Source of the DNA: Bog-756 sp963745955
Lineage (GTDB): Bacteria; Actinomycetota; Acidimicrobiia; Acidimicrobiales; RAAP-2
Assembly (NCBI GenBank): GCA_963745955.1
Contig: CAVUZI010000011.1
Location: forward strand, 1,240,001-1,304,000
DNA length: 64,000 nucleotides
Direction of reading: 5' to 3'
A model generated the notes under the pieces. It was given only the letters and a program-made list of their open reading frames with translations, made no database searches and was not told where the DNA came from. Positions within the stretch are counted from its first letter, which is position 1, and the number at the start of each line of letters is the position of its first letter. Positions 43,034 to 52,122 of this stretch are shown in pieces. A program made the position numbers and the translations under genes.

Positions 43034-43099
43034 ACCCTAGAGAAGCCAGGTGAACGGGAAACGGCCCGTTGGCTACCTGGGGGTGATCGTTCCGTGAAC
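43034..43099 (-). promoter_or_regulatory. PHO-box promoter of response regulator 1
   Basis: In the gene direction, 11-bp-phased half-sites GTTCAC (43099), GATCAC (43088) and, 44 bases from the first, GTTCACCTGGC (43055) precede TAGGGT (43034-43039) as -10. The core from 43055 to 43034 matches the pstS and regulator-2 promoters base-for-base at GTTCA-CT and TA-GGT. The -10 ends 25 bases before the ATG at 43009. Confidence 0.75.
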
Positions 43100-43270
43100 G
43101 TTGTGGGTCGGTCCGCGTTCTCCCGGGTCCGCGGGCCGGGCCGGGGGCCGGACGGCCCGCCCAGTGGGGGCGCCGGGTCATGCCGTGGGCTTCAACCAGT
43201 AGGGGTCCACCCGCACACCGATCGTCGACCAGTGGGGGAGGCAGTGGTGGGCGCGGCGCCGGGTAGACCC

Positions 43271-44224
43271 CTACTGTTTGAAGCGGTATCCGATCCCGCG
43301 CACCGTCAGTACGTGCTCGGGATCGGCCGGATTGAGCTCGATCTTCTTGCGCAGCCGCTTCACGTGGGTGTCGAGCGTGCGGCTGTCGCCCATCTTGCGG
43401 TCTTGCCAGATCCTTTCCATGCACTTCTGCCGAGTGACCACGTGGCCGGATTCGGAGACCAGCAGGGCCAGGAGATCGAACTCCTTGCGGGAGAGGTCGA
43501 CGGCCTTCCCCCTGACCACCGTCTCCCGCAGCGCGAGATCGATGCAGACCGGGCCCAGGGTGTAGATACCGTCGGGACGGGACGAGACGACCTCGGGCAA
43601 CGGCTGGCGCCCGATCCGCCGCAGGACCGCCCTGATCCGCGCCGTCAGTTCCCGGGGTCGTGGCGGTTTGGTGATGTGATCGGCGGCCCCGGCTTCGAGA
43701 GCCAGGACAGCGTCGAGCTCATCGTCGCGTGAGGTGATCATGATCACCGGAACGGCAGACATGGTGGCGATGCGCCGGAAGACCGACAGACCCTGCGAAT
43801 CGGCCAACTGCATGTCCAACAGGACCAAGGATGGCGCCGCCGACGCCACCAGCCCGATTCCTTCGTCCCCGTTCGTGGCGGTGACCACGTCGAATCCCTC
43901 CACCGAGAGCGTGGCGGCCAACGAGTCCCGCGATTGGGTGTCGTCATCGATGATCAGCACGGTCGGGTGCCCGAGGGGCGGGAGTGCCGGATCCTCGACT
44001 TCGCGGAACGCCAAGGTCATCGTGGACCGGCGGTGTCCCGCGGCAGTGTGCACACCCGAATGCAGGCATCCAGTCGGTCCCTGCGGGCGGACACCCTGCG
44101 ATGGGCGTGCCTCACCGGAAATGGTAGAGCGGTTGCCGTGAGAGGCGGAGGGGGCCAGGCCCCCGGACGGAGTGACCGAGACAGTGCGCCCCTCCCTACC
44201 GTTGGACGGGTCGGGCGCTGACAT
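43271..44224 (-). CDS. OmpR/PhoB-type response regulator, copy 2 (candidate phosphate regulator)
   Basis: 317 residues from ATG 44224, or 249 from ATG 44020. The receiver has VLIIDDD, Asp137 (LVLLDMQL), ITS and ITKPP, all canonical. The winged helix contains LSRKEFDLLALL, GDSRTLDTHVKRLRKKIE and VRGIGYRFKQ. The 68-residue N-terminal extension is low-complexity, but the pstS-like promoter lies directly upstream of 44224, which favours the long form. It is a paralogue of copy 1, on the same strand 261 bases away. No sensor kinase is nearby. Confidence 0.9.
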   Translation of the reverse strand: MSAPDPSNGREGRTVSVTPSGGLAPSASHGNRSTISGEARPSQGVRPQGPTGCLHSGVHTAAGHRRSTMTLAFREVEDPALPPLGHPTVLIIDDDTQSRDSLAATLSVEGFDVVTATNGDEGIGLVASAAPSLVLLDMQLADSQGLSVFRRIATMSAVPVIMITSRDDELDAVLALEAGAADHITKPPRPRELTARIRAVLRRIGRQPLPEVVSSRPDGIYTLGPVCIDLALRETVVRGKAVDLSRKEFDLLALLVSESGHVVTRQKCMERIWQDRKMGDSRTLDTHVKRLRKKIELNPADPEHVLTVRGIGYRFKQ

Positions 44225-44255
44225 GCCGTGTCGCGGTTCGCTGCCATCCCTTCAC

Positions 44256-44277
44256 ACCCTAAGAAGGCCAGGTGAAC
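44256..44277 (-). promoter_or_regulatory. PHO-like core promoter of response regulator 2
   Basis: In the gene direction this 22-bp block starts GTTCACCTGGC and ends TAGGGT. It is identical at 18 of 22 positions to the block before response regulator 1, with the same spacing as the pstS promoter. It also lies opposite the pgi gene. Confidence 0.7.
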
Positions 44278-44450
44278 TCAGTGCAATCTCCGTGTCACTG
44301 AAAGATGAATGATGGGTAATCTTCTGCCACGGACACAATCAGCCGACATCCGCCGCACACCGCGCCGGCAATGAGTGACATCCGGGCCGGATCGAGCAGG
44401 CTCAAGAAGGGGTCGAAGGGACGGCGAACAATCCAAGTGAACGGGAAGAC

Positions 44451-46112
44451 ATGAGCGATACAGAAAAGGACAAGGTCGTCGACGTGTCGACCACCGATGA
44501 GTGGCGGAGGCTCTCGGACCGCTTCGAAGCGCTCCGCCAGCGTCACCTGCGGGAGCTGTTCGCCGACGATCCTGATCGTGGCACCCGGATGACGGTGACG
44601 GCCGGAGACCTCTATCTCGACTTCTCCAAACAGCGGGTGGATGACGAGACGCTGACCGCGCTGATGGACGTGGCCCGCGCCGCGGGGGTCGAGGAGCGCC
44701 GGGACGCCATGTTCGCCGGCCGGCACATCAACACCACCGAGGACAGGGCGGTGCTCCATGTGGCCCTGCGGATGCCGAGGACGGAGCGCCTCGAAGTCGA
44801 CGGCCGCGACGTGGTGGCAGACGTGCACAAGGTGCTCGACCGGATGGGCGAGGTGGCCACCTCCATCCGCTCCGGCGACTGGAAGGGCTCCACCGGCAAG
44901 CGGATCACCGCCGTGGTCAACATCGGCATCGGGGGCTCCGACCTGGGTCCGGCCATGGCCCACGAGGCGATGCTCGACTACGCCACACCCGACATCGAAT
45001 GCAGGTTCGTGTCCAACATCGACCCGGTCGACCTGTACTACAAGACGCACGACCTGGATCCGGCCGAGACCCTGTTCGTCGTCTGCTCGAAGACGTTCAC
45101 CACACTGGAGACACTGACCAACGCCTCGGCCGCGCGGCAGTGGCTCCTCGACGGGCTGGGAAGCGGGGACGAAGCCGTGGCCCGTCACTTCGTGGCCGTC
45201 TCCACCAACGCTGAGGCGGTGACCGCCTTCGGCATCGATGCGGCCAACATGTTCGGCTTCTGGGACTGGGTGGGTGGCCGCTACTCGTTCGACTCCGCCA
45301 TCGGCTTCTCGCTCATGGTGGCCATCGGGCCCGAGGCCTTTGCCGACATGCTGGCCGGCTTCCATGCCATCGACGAGCATTTCGCCACCGCTCCACTGGC
45401 CGCCAACATGCCGGTGATCCAGGGCATGCTCAACGTCTGGTACAACAACTTCTTCGGTGCGCAGACCCATGCAGTGCTCCCCTACAGCCAGCGCCTGGCC
45501 CGCTTCCCCGCCTATCTCCAGCAACTGACCATGGAGTCGAACGGAAAATCGGTGCGACGCGACGGGTCGCCCGTGTGGGGCCAGACCGGCGAGATCTTCT
45601 GGGGCGAGCCGGGGACCAACGGCCAGCACGCCTTCTACCAGCTCATCCACCAGGGCACCAAGCTGATCCCGAGCGATTTCATCGCCTTCGGCCGGTCCAC
45701 CCACGAGACAGGGGAGCAACAGGACCTCTTGATGTCCAACTGCTTCGCCCAGGCCCAGGTGCTGGCGTTCGGCCGCACGGCTGCCGAGGTTGCCGCCGAC
45801 GGGACCGCTGCGTCCCTGGTTCCCCACAAGGTCATGCCCGGGAACCACCCGAGCTCGACCATCATGGCGCCCGAGCTGACCCCCTCGGTGCTCGGCCAGC
45901 TCGTCGCCCTCTACGAGCACACCGTGTTCACCGAAGGTGCCGTGTGGGGCATCGACTCCTTCGACCAGTGGGGGGTCGAGCTGGGGAAGGTCATGGCCAA
46001 GCAGCTGGCGCCGGCCCTGACCGGCGCAGGTCCTCCCGATCTGAGTGGGCAGGACAGTTCCACCGCGGCGTTGGTCCGTCGTTACCGGGCCATCCGCGAA
46101 CTGCCCGGCTGA
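44451..46112 (+). CDS. pgi: Glucose-6-phosphate isomerase
   Basis: 553 residues. Interconverts glucose 6-phosphate and fructose 6-phosphate. Signatures are VVNIGIGGSDLGPAM, FVSNIDPVDL, SKTFTTLETLTNA, the PGI signature QQLTMESNGKSV and the C-terminal GSPVWGQTGEIFWGEPGTNGQHAFYQL (in parts: VWGQTGEIFWGEPGTNGQ, then LIHQG). It begins at ATG 44451. It is followed by a long hairpin before the convergent desaturase gene. Full length, no oddity. Confidence 0.96.
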   Translation: MSDTEKDKVVDVSTTDEWRRLSDRFEALRQRHLRELFADDPDRGTRMTVTAGDLYLDFSKQRVDDETLTALMDVARAAGVEERRDAMFAGRHINTTEDRAVLHVALRMPRTERLEVDGRDVVADVHKVLDRMGEVATSIRSGDWKGSTGKRITAVVNIGIGGSDLGPAMAHEAMLDYATPDIECRFVSNIDPVDLYYKTHDLDPAETLFVVCSKTFTTLETLTNASAARQWLLDGLGSGDEAVARHFVAVSTNAEAVTAFGIDAANMFGFWDWVGGRYSFDSAIGFSLMVAIGPEAFADMLAGFHAIDEHFATAPLAANMPVIQGMLNVWYNNFFGAQTHAVLPYSQRLARFPAYLQQLTMESNGKSVRRDGSPVWGQTGEIFWGEPGTNGQHAFYQLIHQGTKLIPSDFIAFGRSTHETGEQQDLLMSNCFAQAQVLAFGRTAAEVAADGTAASLVPHKVMPGNHPSSTIMAPELTPSVLGQLVALYEHTVFTEGAVWGIDSFDQWGVELGKVMAKQLAPALTGAGPPDLSGQDSSTAALVRRYRAIRELPG

Positions 46113-46116
46113 AGGG

Positions 46117-46144
46117 GACCGGCGCGGATCCGACCGCGCCGGTC
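46117..46144. terminator. 11-bp perfect hairpin between convergent pgi and desaturase
   Basis: GACCGGCGCGG (46117-46127) pairs exactly with CCGCGCCGGTC (46134-46144) around a 6-base loop. It overlaps the desaturase stop codon. Likely a bidirectional terminator, no U-tract. Confidence 0.65.
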
Positions 46145-47090
46145 AGGCCGAGGCCAGGGCCCTCCACAGCGATCGGTAGTTGGGATACGTCATCCCCTCG
46201 GTGATGTAGCCGGCCCGCTCCAGTTCGGCATGGAAGGCGGGGAGGTTGCGGAACGGGATCCCCATGTCCACGTGGTGGGCCAGATGCCAGCCCGTGTTGT
46301 AGGGCACGAACCAGAACCGGGCCAGCCAACCCTGCTCCACGTTGTGGGTGGTGACCCGGCGGTCGGCCCCGGCTTCGAGACCGCCGTGCTCGGCGATGGC
46401 CCGCAGGCGGTTGAGGACGCGCCATTGGGTCATCCACGGCAACCACCACAGCAGCGGGTAGATCCACCACCGTCCGGTTGCCGCCCACATGACGAGCCAG
46501 AGGGCGGCCTGCACGCCGAGGATCGAAGCCGCCACCGTCCGGGTGCCCCGGCTCTTCAGGGCCTTGAACAACGGCTTGAAGTTCTTCCAACCGGAGATGC
46601 CCACCGCGTCGCGGAGCAGACGGCGGGCCAGGGCGCGTCGTTCGCACCGGTAGCCGCCGTAGAAGGCGATGTCCGGCTCGCGCGGTCCGAACTCCTCTTT
46701 GTGATGGGCGAAGTGGCCACGCCGGTAGATCGAGATGGGTGTCCAGGTCGGGTAGGCGATGAGCCAGGTGCCGACCCAGTCGTTGGCCCGCTTGTTGGTG
46801 AACAGGATCTTGTGGGCCGCCTCGTGCATGAGAATGGCGAAACGGGCGTACATGGGCCCCATGAGGACGAACGCGGCCAGATAGCCCAGTGGATTGCCGA
46901 GCCACACCGCACCTCCGATGAGGACGGCAACCCAGAACCAGACCGACACCACGCTGACGGCGTTGCGCACGTTGGAGATCCGGCGGAACCCCTGGCGGAG
47001 CTCGGGACGGGCCATGCCGTTCTCCATCAGCCGCTCGGTGGGGAAGACCTCGGGTCGGACGGCGGCATCGGGCACCATGGTCATGGCCAT
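46143..47090 (-). CDS. Fatty acid desaturase family membrane protein
   Basis: 315 residues with hydrophobic segments at about 48-80 and 185-220. The three His boxes of the membrane desaturase/hydroxylase fold are present: HEAAH (89-93), HFAHH (126-130) and HLAHH (269-273). The di-iron site should be intact. Acts on acyl chains or related lipids at the membrane, exact substrate unknown. ATG 47090 is chosen. The open frame runs much further upstream without similarity. Divergent from the paaX-like gene, which may regulate it. Confidence 0.9.
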   Translation of the reverse strand: MAMTMVPDAAVRPEVFPTERLMENGMARPELRQGFRRISNVRNAVSVVSVWFWVAVLIGGAVWLGNPLGYLAAFVLMGPMYARFAILMHEAAHKILFTNKRANDWVGTWLIAYPTWTPISIYRRGHFAHHKEEFGPREPDIAFYGGYRCERRALARRLLRDAVGISGWKNFKPLFKALKSRGTRTVAASILGVQAALWLVMWAATGRWWIYPLLWWLPWMTQWRVLNRLRAIAEHGGLEAGADRRVTTHNVEQGWLARFWFVPYNTGWHLAHHVDMGIPFRNLPAFHAELERAGYITEGMTYPNYRSLWRALASA

Positions 47091-47092
47091 GT

Positions 47093-47117
47093 CCCATATA
47101 TTACTTATTAGAATCAA
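47093..47117. promoter_or_regulatory. AT-rich divergent promoter region
   Basis: The only AT-rich stretch nearby (catatattacttattagaa) lies between the desaturase and PaaX-family starts, with TATATT and TATTAGAAT as possible -10 elements. A PaaX operator here is inference. Confidence 0.35.
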
Positions 47118-47120
47118 GTG

Positions 47121-47879
47121 ATGCAAGATAGTAAGGAGCCCCTGACCGCCCGTTCGGTCCTGGCCAGCGCTCTGCTGGGCGAGGATCCGCCGGAGCTGCC
47201 GGTGGCCCACCTGGTCCACCTGGCCGGGCTGTTCGGGATCAGCGGCAACCGGGCCCGGGTGGCGCTCAGCCGGATGGTCGCCGCCGGGGAGGCGAGCACC
47301 GACGGAAACGGAAGGTACCGGCTTGCCGGACACCTGCTCGATCGCCTCGGGCGCCAGGCCGGAAGCCTGCGCGGTGAGACCAGGCCCTGGGAGGGAGCGT
47401 GGCGCCTGGTCGTCGTCACCACCTCGGCGCCCTCGGGGCGGTCGCCCGACCAACGCCTGGCCCGCCGCAAGCGGCTGGCCCTGGCCCGGCTGGCCGAGCA
47501 GCGGGAGGGGGTGTGGCTGCGCCCCGACAATATCGAGCTCGTCCCGGACCCGGGCGACGACCCCCACCTCACCGTGTTCACCGCCACCCCCGACGCGGAC
47601 CCGGCGGCACTGGCCTCTGGCCTCTGGGACCTCGAGGGGTGGACCCGTCGGGCGGAGGACCTGCTCGGCCGGATGAGCCGGCTCCCGCCCACCGGTCCGG
47701 CCGACCTGGCCCCGGGCTTCGAACTGTCCGCCGCCGTGCTCCGCCATCTGCAGGCCGACCCGCTCCTCCCGGCCGAGCTGCTGCCTGAAGGATGGCCCGG
47801 GGCGAGGTTGCGCGCAGCCTACGAACGGTGGGATCGGCGGTATCGGGAGGTCCTGACCACCTGGGGACGCTCGGCCTGA
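47121..47879 (+). CDS. PaaX family transcriptional regulator
   Basis: 252 residues from ATG 47121 (GTG 47118 directly precedes it). The N-terminal winged helix is LTARSVLASALLGEDPPELPVAHLVHLAGLFGISGNRARVALSRMVAAGE (in parts: SVLASALLG, then GLFGISGNRARVALSRM). The C-terminal region has GRYRLAGHLLDR and WRLVVVTT, typical of PaaX-type repressors of phenylacetate and other catabolic genes. Its target may be the divergent desaturase. Confidence 0.88.
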   Translation: MQDSKEPLTARSVLASALLGEDPPELPVAHLVHLAGLFGISGNRARVALSRMVAAGEASTDGNGRYRLAGHLLDRLGRQAGSLRGETRPWEGAWRLVVVTTSAPSGRSPDQRLARRKRLALARLAEQREGVWLRPDNIELVPDPGDDPHLTVFTATPDADPAALASGLWDLEGWTRRAEDLLGRMSRLPPTGPADLAPGFELSAAVLRHLQADPLLPAELLPEGWPGARLRAAYERWDRRYREVLTTWGRSA

Positions 47880-48007
47880 CCGGTGGGCCGGACCCGGTGG
47901 CCGCCCGCCGCCCGGATTTATGATCGATCGGCCGGGGCACCTGACCCCGGCGTGATGGGCGTCCGGCCGGTCCGGTCGCACCCGTCGCCGAGAGCGGAGG
48001 AGACCTG

Positions 48008-48874
48008 ATGACCCAACCACCGATGGCCCGACCCGATGACGCACCGTTCGCGGGCCGGGTGGCGGTGATCACCGGAGCGGCGCGAGGTCAGGGTCGGAGC
48101 CATGCGCTGGAGTTCGCCCGGCTGGGTGCCGATGTCGCCATCTGCGATCTCGGCCACGATCTGGGCAGCGTGGGCTATCCCCTCAGCACCCCGGCCGACC
48201 TGGCGGAGACGGCGCGACAGGTCGAGGGCGAGGGACGTCGCTGCCTGTCGAAGGTGGCCGACGTCAGGGACCTCGACGCCATGATCGCATTCGTCGACGA
48301 GGCGAACGACGCCCTCGGGTCGGTGGACGTACTGGTGGCCAACGCCGGCGTCTCCGCCCTGGGCTCGATCTGCACCATGGACGCCACCCAGTGGAGCGAG
48401 ACGGTCGACACCAATCTGACCGGGGTGTTCAACGCGATCCGCGCTGCCGCTCCGCACATGCGCCGGCAGCGATGGGGCCGCATCATCGCCATCTCTTCGA
48501 TGATGGGCCGTTCGTCCAATCCCGGGATTCCGGCCTACGTGGCCTCCAAGTGGGGAGTGATCGGCCTGTGCAAGTCGGTGGCCTTCGAGCTCGCCGCCTT
48601 CGGGGTGACCGCCAACGCCGTGGCGCCGGGCAACGTCTCGACCCCGATGATCCACAATGACACCCTGTATGGGCTGATGCGACCCGACCTCGACCATCCC
48701 ACCCGCGAGGACGTGGCCCCCGGCATGGCCGCATTGCACGTGCAACCGGTGCCGTGGCTGGAGCCCGAGGAGATCACCGCCGCGGTGGTCTTCCTGGCCT
48801 CCGAGGGGGCCCGCCACATCACCGGCTCGGTCATCGACGTGGACGCCGGAGCGTCGGCTCGCTTCACCGCATGA
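48008..48874 (+). CDS. Mycofactocin-type SDR family oxidoreductase
   Basis: 288 residues. The cofactor loop GRVAVITGAARGQGRSHALEFARLGADVAICD (in parts: VITGAARGQGRSHALEFA) with the GQGRSHA signature, NAGVSALG, ISSMMGRSS, YVASKWGVIGL and the C-terminal insertion near RPDLDHPTREDV are typical of the mycofactocin-coupled SDR (carveol dehydrogenase) group. These oxidise alcohols with tightly bound NAD that is recycled by mycofactocin. No mycofactocin biosynthesis genes are in the window. About 130 bases after the paaX-like gene. Confidence 0.88.
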   Translation: MTQPPMARPDDAPFAGRVAVITGAARGQGRSHALEFARLGADVAICDLGHDLGSVGYPLSTPADLAETARQVEGEGRRCLSKVADVRDLDAMIAFVDEANDALGSVDVLVANAGVSALGSICTMDATQWSETVDTNLTGVFNAIRAAAPHMRRQRWGRIIAISSMMGRSSNPGIPAYVASKWGVIGLCKSVAFELAAFGVTANAVAPGNVSTPMIHNDTLYGLMRPDLDHPTREDVAPGMAALHVQPVPWLEPEEITAAVVFLASEGARHITGSVIDVDAGASARFTA

Positions 48875-48901
48875 ACGGCAGCCGCCCCCACGGCGGCACC
48901 C

Positions 48902-51187
48902 TCACTGCCGGGACATCGCGGCCCGCTGATCGGCTTCGGCCCGGGCGGCCTCGTCACCGGTGGCGGCGCGGACCAGGTTGACGTCGAGCCGGACGAGTCG
49001 CCCCTCGAACGGGAAGTGGCCGGTGTAGCGCTCGCTCACCGGTGAGCCGTGGTCGTAGCCGATGCTCGGGCCCACGCTCGAGATCATGGTCATGGCGAAC
49101 GGGACGGCCATGGTTCCACAGGCCAGATCGTCGATGAGGAGGGTCGCTTCACCGCTCTTCCCTGTTCGCCGGAACCGAACGCCGACGACCGACGGGCCCA
49201 CCGGTACCGCTTCTTCGGACTCGACCACGTGGTGCTCCCCGAAGCAGTTGTAGTCGAAGACCAGCCGGCTGTCCTGGACGAAGAGGCTGACTCCGGAGTT
49301 TTCGGTTCCCGAGGCATAGAGGACGCCGCCGGCACCCTCCGGCCGGTCGATGACGGCAGCCATGTCCCAACCCCGCCCCCCGAGCGAAGGGGCCACCTGC
49401 CCGGGCAGTGGCGACATGGGCGGGAAGTAGGAGTAGCGCCGACTGGAAGGATTGGGCGAGCGGTCGCGGTAGCGGGTGAAGAACAGCTCGATGGTCCGGT
49501 CGTCGAGGGGCAGCACCCCGTACTCCTCCGCTTCCGCCCACCACAGCCCGACCATCTCGGCCACCTTGTCTGGCATCTCCGCAGCCCGGTTGTGGCATTC
49601 GGATCGGTCCTCGGTCAGGTGGTACAGCTCCCAGTCATCCTCCTCGAAGGGCACGCCGGGCCGGTGGCGGGTCACGGCCTTCCATCCGTCGGCGTAGACG
49701 GCCCGGTGGCCCATCATCTCGTAGTACTGGACGTGCTTGGCGGTGGGCCGGTCGGGAGCGTCGAACGAGTAGTGCATGGAGACTCCCGAGATGGGGATCT
49801 GCTCCAGGCCGCGGTAGCTGGAAGGCGCCTCGATGCCCAGGGTCTCGTAGATCGTGGGGGCGATGTCGTTGACGTGGTGGAACTGGTCGCGGAGATCGCC
49901 CCGGGCGGCGATGCCGTCAGGCCAGTGCACGATGAGCGGGACGTGGACGCCGCCTTCGTGGGTGTTCTGCTTGTACCACTTGAACGGTGTGTTGCCGGCC
50001 TGGGCCCAGCCCCACGGGTAGTTCGAGTGGCTGTGAGGCCCGCCGATGTCGTCGATCCGCTCCACGGCCTCGTCGGGGGTCTCGATCATGAAGTTGAAGT
50101 ACTTCATCTCGTGCATGACGCCGAACGGCCCACCCTCCTGGCTCGCTCCGTTGTCCGACAGCAGGATGAGGAGCGTGTTGTCGAGTCGACCGAGCTGTTC
50201 CAGTCCATCGATCAGGCGTCCGATCTGGGCGTCGGTGTGCTCGAGGAACGCGGCGAAGGCCTCCTGCAGGCGGGCGGCCAGGAGACGTTGGTTCTCGGGC
50301 AGCGTGTCCCACGCCTCCACGCCCGGATTGCGCGGGGCGAGCTGGGTATCGGCCGGGAGCAGCCCCAACTCCAGCTGGCGGGCGAACCACCTGTCGCGGG
50401 CCTCGTCCCACCCGGCGTCGAATCGCCCCCGGTACTTCTCGAGGTAGTGGGCGGGAGCCTGATGGGGTGCGTGCATGGCGCCGAAGGCGAGATAGGCGAA
50501 GAAGGGACGGTCCGGACGGATGGACGTGGAGTCGTGGATGAAACCGAGGGCGTGGTCGACCAGGTCCTCGCTCAGGTGGTACCCCTCGTCCGGCGTGGCC
50601 GGAGCCTCGACGGAGTGATTGTCGTAGACCAGCTCGGGATAGAACTGGTCGGTTTCGCCCTCGAGGAACCCGTAGTACCGGTCGAACCCGCGCTGGCAGG
50701 GCCATTGGTCGTAGGGACCGGCTGCCGACGCATTCTCCATGCTGCACAGGTGCCATTTCCCCAACGCGAAGGTGGCATAGCCCTCGTCCCTCAGGACCTC
50801 GGCCACGGTGGCCGCGTGGTTGGTGATGTGGCCACGCATGTTGGGGTAGCCGCTGTCGAAATTGGAGAGGGAGCGCATCCCGACCGTGTGGTGGTTCCTC
50901 CCGGTGAGCAGCGAGGCCCGGGTCGGCGAGCACAGCGGAGTGACGTGGAAGTTGGTGTAGCGCAGTCCACCGGCGGCCAGGCGGTCGATGTTCGGGGTGA
51001 TGAGATCGGAGCCGTAGCTGCCGAAGTGGGCGAACCCGGTGTCGTCGAGGAGGATGACCACCACGTTGGGAGCGTCTTCCCCCGGGTGCGCCGGGGTGGG
51101 CCACCACGGCGTCGACTCGGCCTGGGTCCGCCCGATGGTGCCGCCGAATCCGTCGTCCGGGCCCCCTTTCCGGCGTGATTGTGGCAT
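48902..51187 (-). CDS. Arylsulfatase (formylglycine-dependent sulfatase)
   Basis: 761 residues from ATG 51187. The N-terminal metal site NVVVILLDDTGFAHFGSYG, formylglycine motif LCSPTRASLLTGR with Cys86 in C-x-P-x-R, and downstream GKWHL and LLSDNGAS (second metal site) are complete. A C-terminal about 180-residue domain shows lectin/laminin-G-like pattern (GGVLYASGTENSGVSLFV). It hydrolyses sulfate esters. No signal peptide is evident. A second family member starts at 63783. Confidence 0.93.
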   Translation of the reverse strand: MPQSRRKGGPDDGFGGTIGRTQAESTPWWPTPAHPGEDAPNVVVILLDDTGFAHFGSYGSDLITPNIDRLAAGGLRYTNFHVTPLCSPTRASLLTGRNHHTVGMRSLSNFDSGYPNMRGHITNHAATVAEVLRDEGYATFALGKWHLCSMENASAAGPYDQWPCQRGFDRYYGFLEGETDQFYPELVYDNHSVEAPATPDEGYHLSEDLVDHALGFIHDSTSIRPDRPFFAYLAFGAMHAPHQAPAHYLEKYRGRFDAGWDEARDRWFARQLELGLLPADTQLAPRNPGVEAWDTLPENQRLLAARLQEAFAAFLEHTDAQIGRLIDGLEQLGRLDNTLLILLSDNGASQEGGPFGVMHEMKYFNFMIETPDEAVERIDDIGGPHSHSNYPWGWAQAGNTPFKWYKQNTHEGGVHVPLIVHWPDGIAARGDLRDQFHHVNDIAPTIYETLGIEAPSSYRGLEQIPISGVSMHYSFDAPDRPTAKHVQYYEMMGHRAVYADGWKAVTRHRPGVPFEEDDWELYHLTEDRSECHNRAAEMPDKVAEMVGLWWAEAEEYGVLPLDDRTIELFFTRYRDRSPNPSSRRYSYFPPMSPLPGQVAPSLGGRGWDMAAVIDRPEGAGGVLYASGTENSGVSLFVQDSRLVFDYNCFGEHHVVESEEAVPVGPSVVGVRFRRTGKSGEATLLIDDLACGTMAVPFAMTMISSVGPSIGYDHGSPVSERYTGHFPFEGRLVRLDVNLVRAATGDEAARAEADQRAAMSRQ

Positions 51188-51393
51188 GGCGGACGACCAT
51201 ACCGAGGTACAGCCTCTGTGTCCATCAGCCCCAGAGGCCATCGGCCCCGGAGGCCCGTCGGCCCCGGAGGCCCGGCCGGTGTCGCCAGGTGCACGGGGAT
51301 CGATCGGATGTCCCGCGGGCGACGGTAGATTTGATGGCTGTCCGGCGCGACGGTGACCCAGGGACCTGGGGCCAGAGGGGGGTACCGTTGAAG

Positions 51394-51864
51394 ATGGCAG
51401 CCGGCAGCGCACTTCCCCCGCCTTGCCCCGACCAGTCCCGCGTGGTGGTGCCTGCGCCCGGCGACGGTCCCGGCCACTGGGCCGGCGGGCCCAGTGCCGT
51501 GCTCGACGGGGACGGGACCTTCTGGCTCGCCTACCGCCTGCGCCGGCCCGTCGGCGCCGGTCGCGGGTACGCCAACGTCGTGGCGCGGTCAGTGGACGGC
51601 GTCGAGTTCGAGACGGTCACGGTTCTCGACCGCGACGAGTTCGGTTCCGAGTCGCTCGAGCGGCCGGCCCTGGTCGGTCGGCCCACCGCCGGCATGTCCC
51701 CACCGTCCGACGGCCCTTCCGTCCTCCGGCACCGCCCGGTTCCGGCCGGCCGGCCTCTCGAGGAGGAGGAGGGAGGTTCGCTCGGCGGGTGCGTCGGCGG
51801 GCATGGGCATGGGCCTGGGTGTCGGTACCGGTATGGGTGTGGGTATGGGTCGGTTTGTCTCTAA
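51394..51864 (+). pseudogene. Glycoside-hydrolase-like (beta-propeller, GH43/GH130-type) gene remnant
   Basis: Only the N-terminal about 95 residues are convincing: VVVPAPGDGPGHWAGGPSAVLD, FWLAYRLRRPVGAGRGYANVV and ARSVDGVEFETVTVLDRDEFGSESLERPALVG (in parts: VARSVDGVEFETV, then SLERPALVG). This is the start of a propeller-fold hydrolase. After that point no frame continues the family, and the sequence turns low complexity. It is probably a gene broken by deletion. Start ATG 51394 or TTG 51388. Confidence 0.6.
51799..51850 (+). repeat. Low-complexity GGGTRTG-like repeat
   Basis: Degenerate tandem copies of gggcatg/gggtatg/gggtgtg run through the end of the broken hydrolase frame. The rest of the gap to 52122 holds nothing recognisable. 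Confidence 0.65.
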
Positions 51865-52122
51865 ATTCCATCGGTTTCATCAACATTATGGTCCCGGCCC
51901 CAGGTGACGTCAACCATCCCTGACCAGGCTGGTTGGCGTTCCTCGATCGATCTCGCTACTGTGCGCGGCCGGCGGCCCCGTCGAGTTGGGTTCCGCCGCC
52001 CTGCTCCGGGGCCGCCGCAGGTCGATCACGGTGAGCACTATCTTCTTGTCACGGTGGCACGGGCGATGGGGCTGATGAGCGGGCGGAGACCGAATGCATA
52101 CTCGGACGGGAGCGCATGAGCG

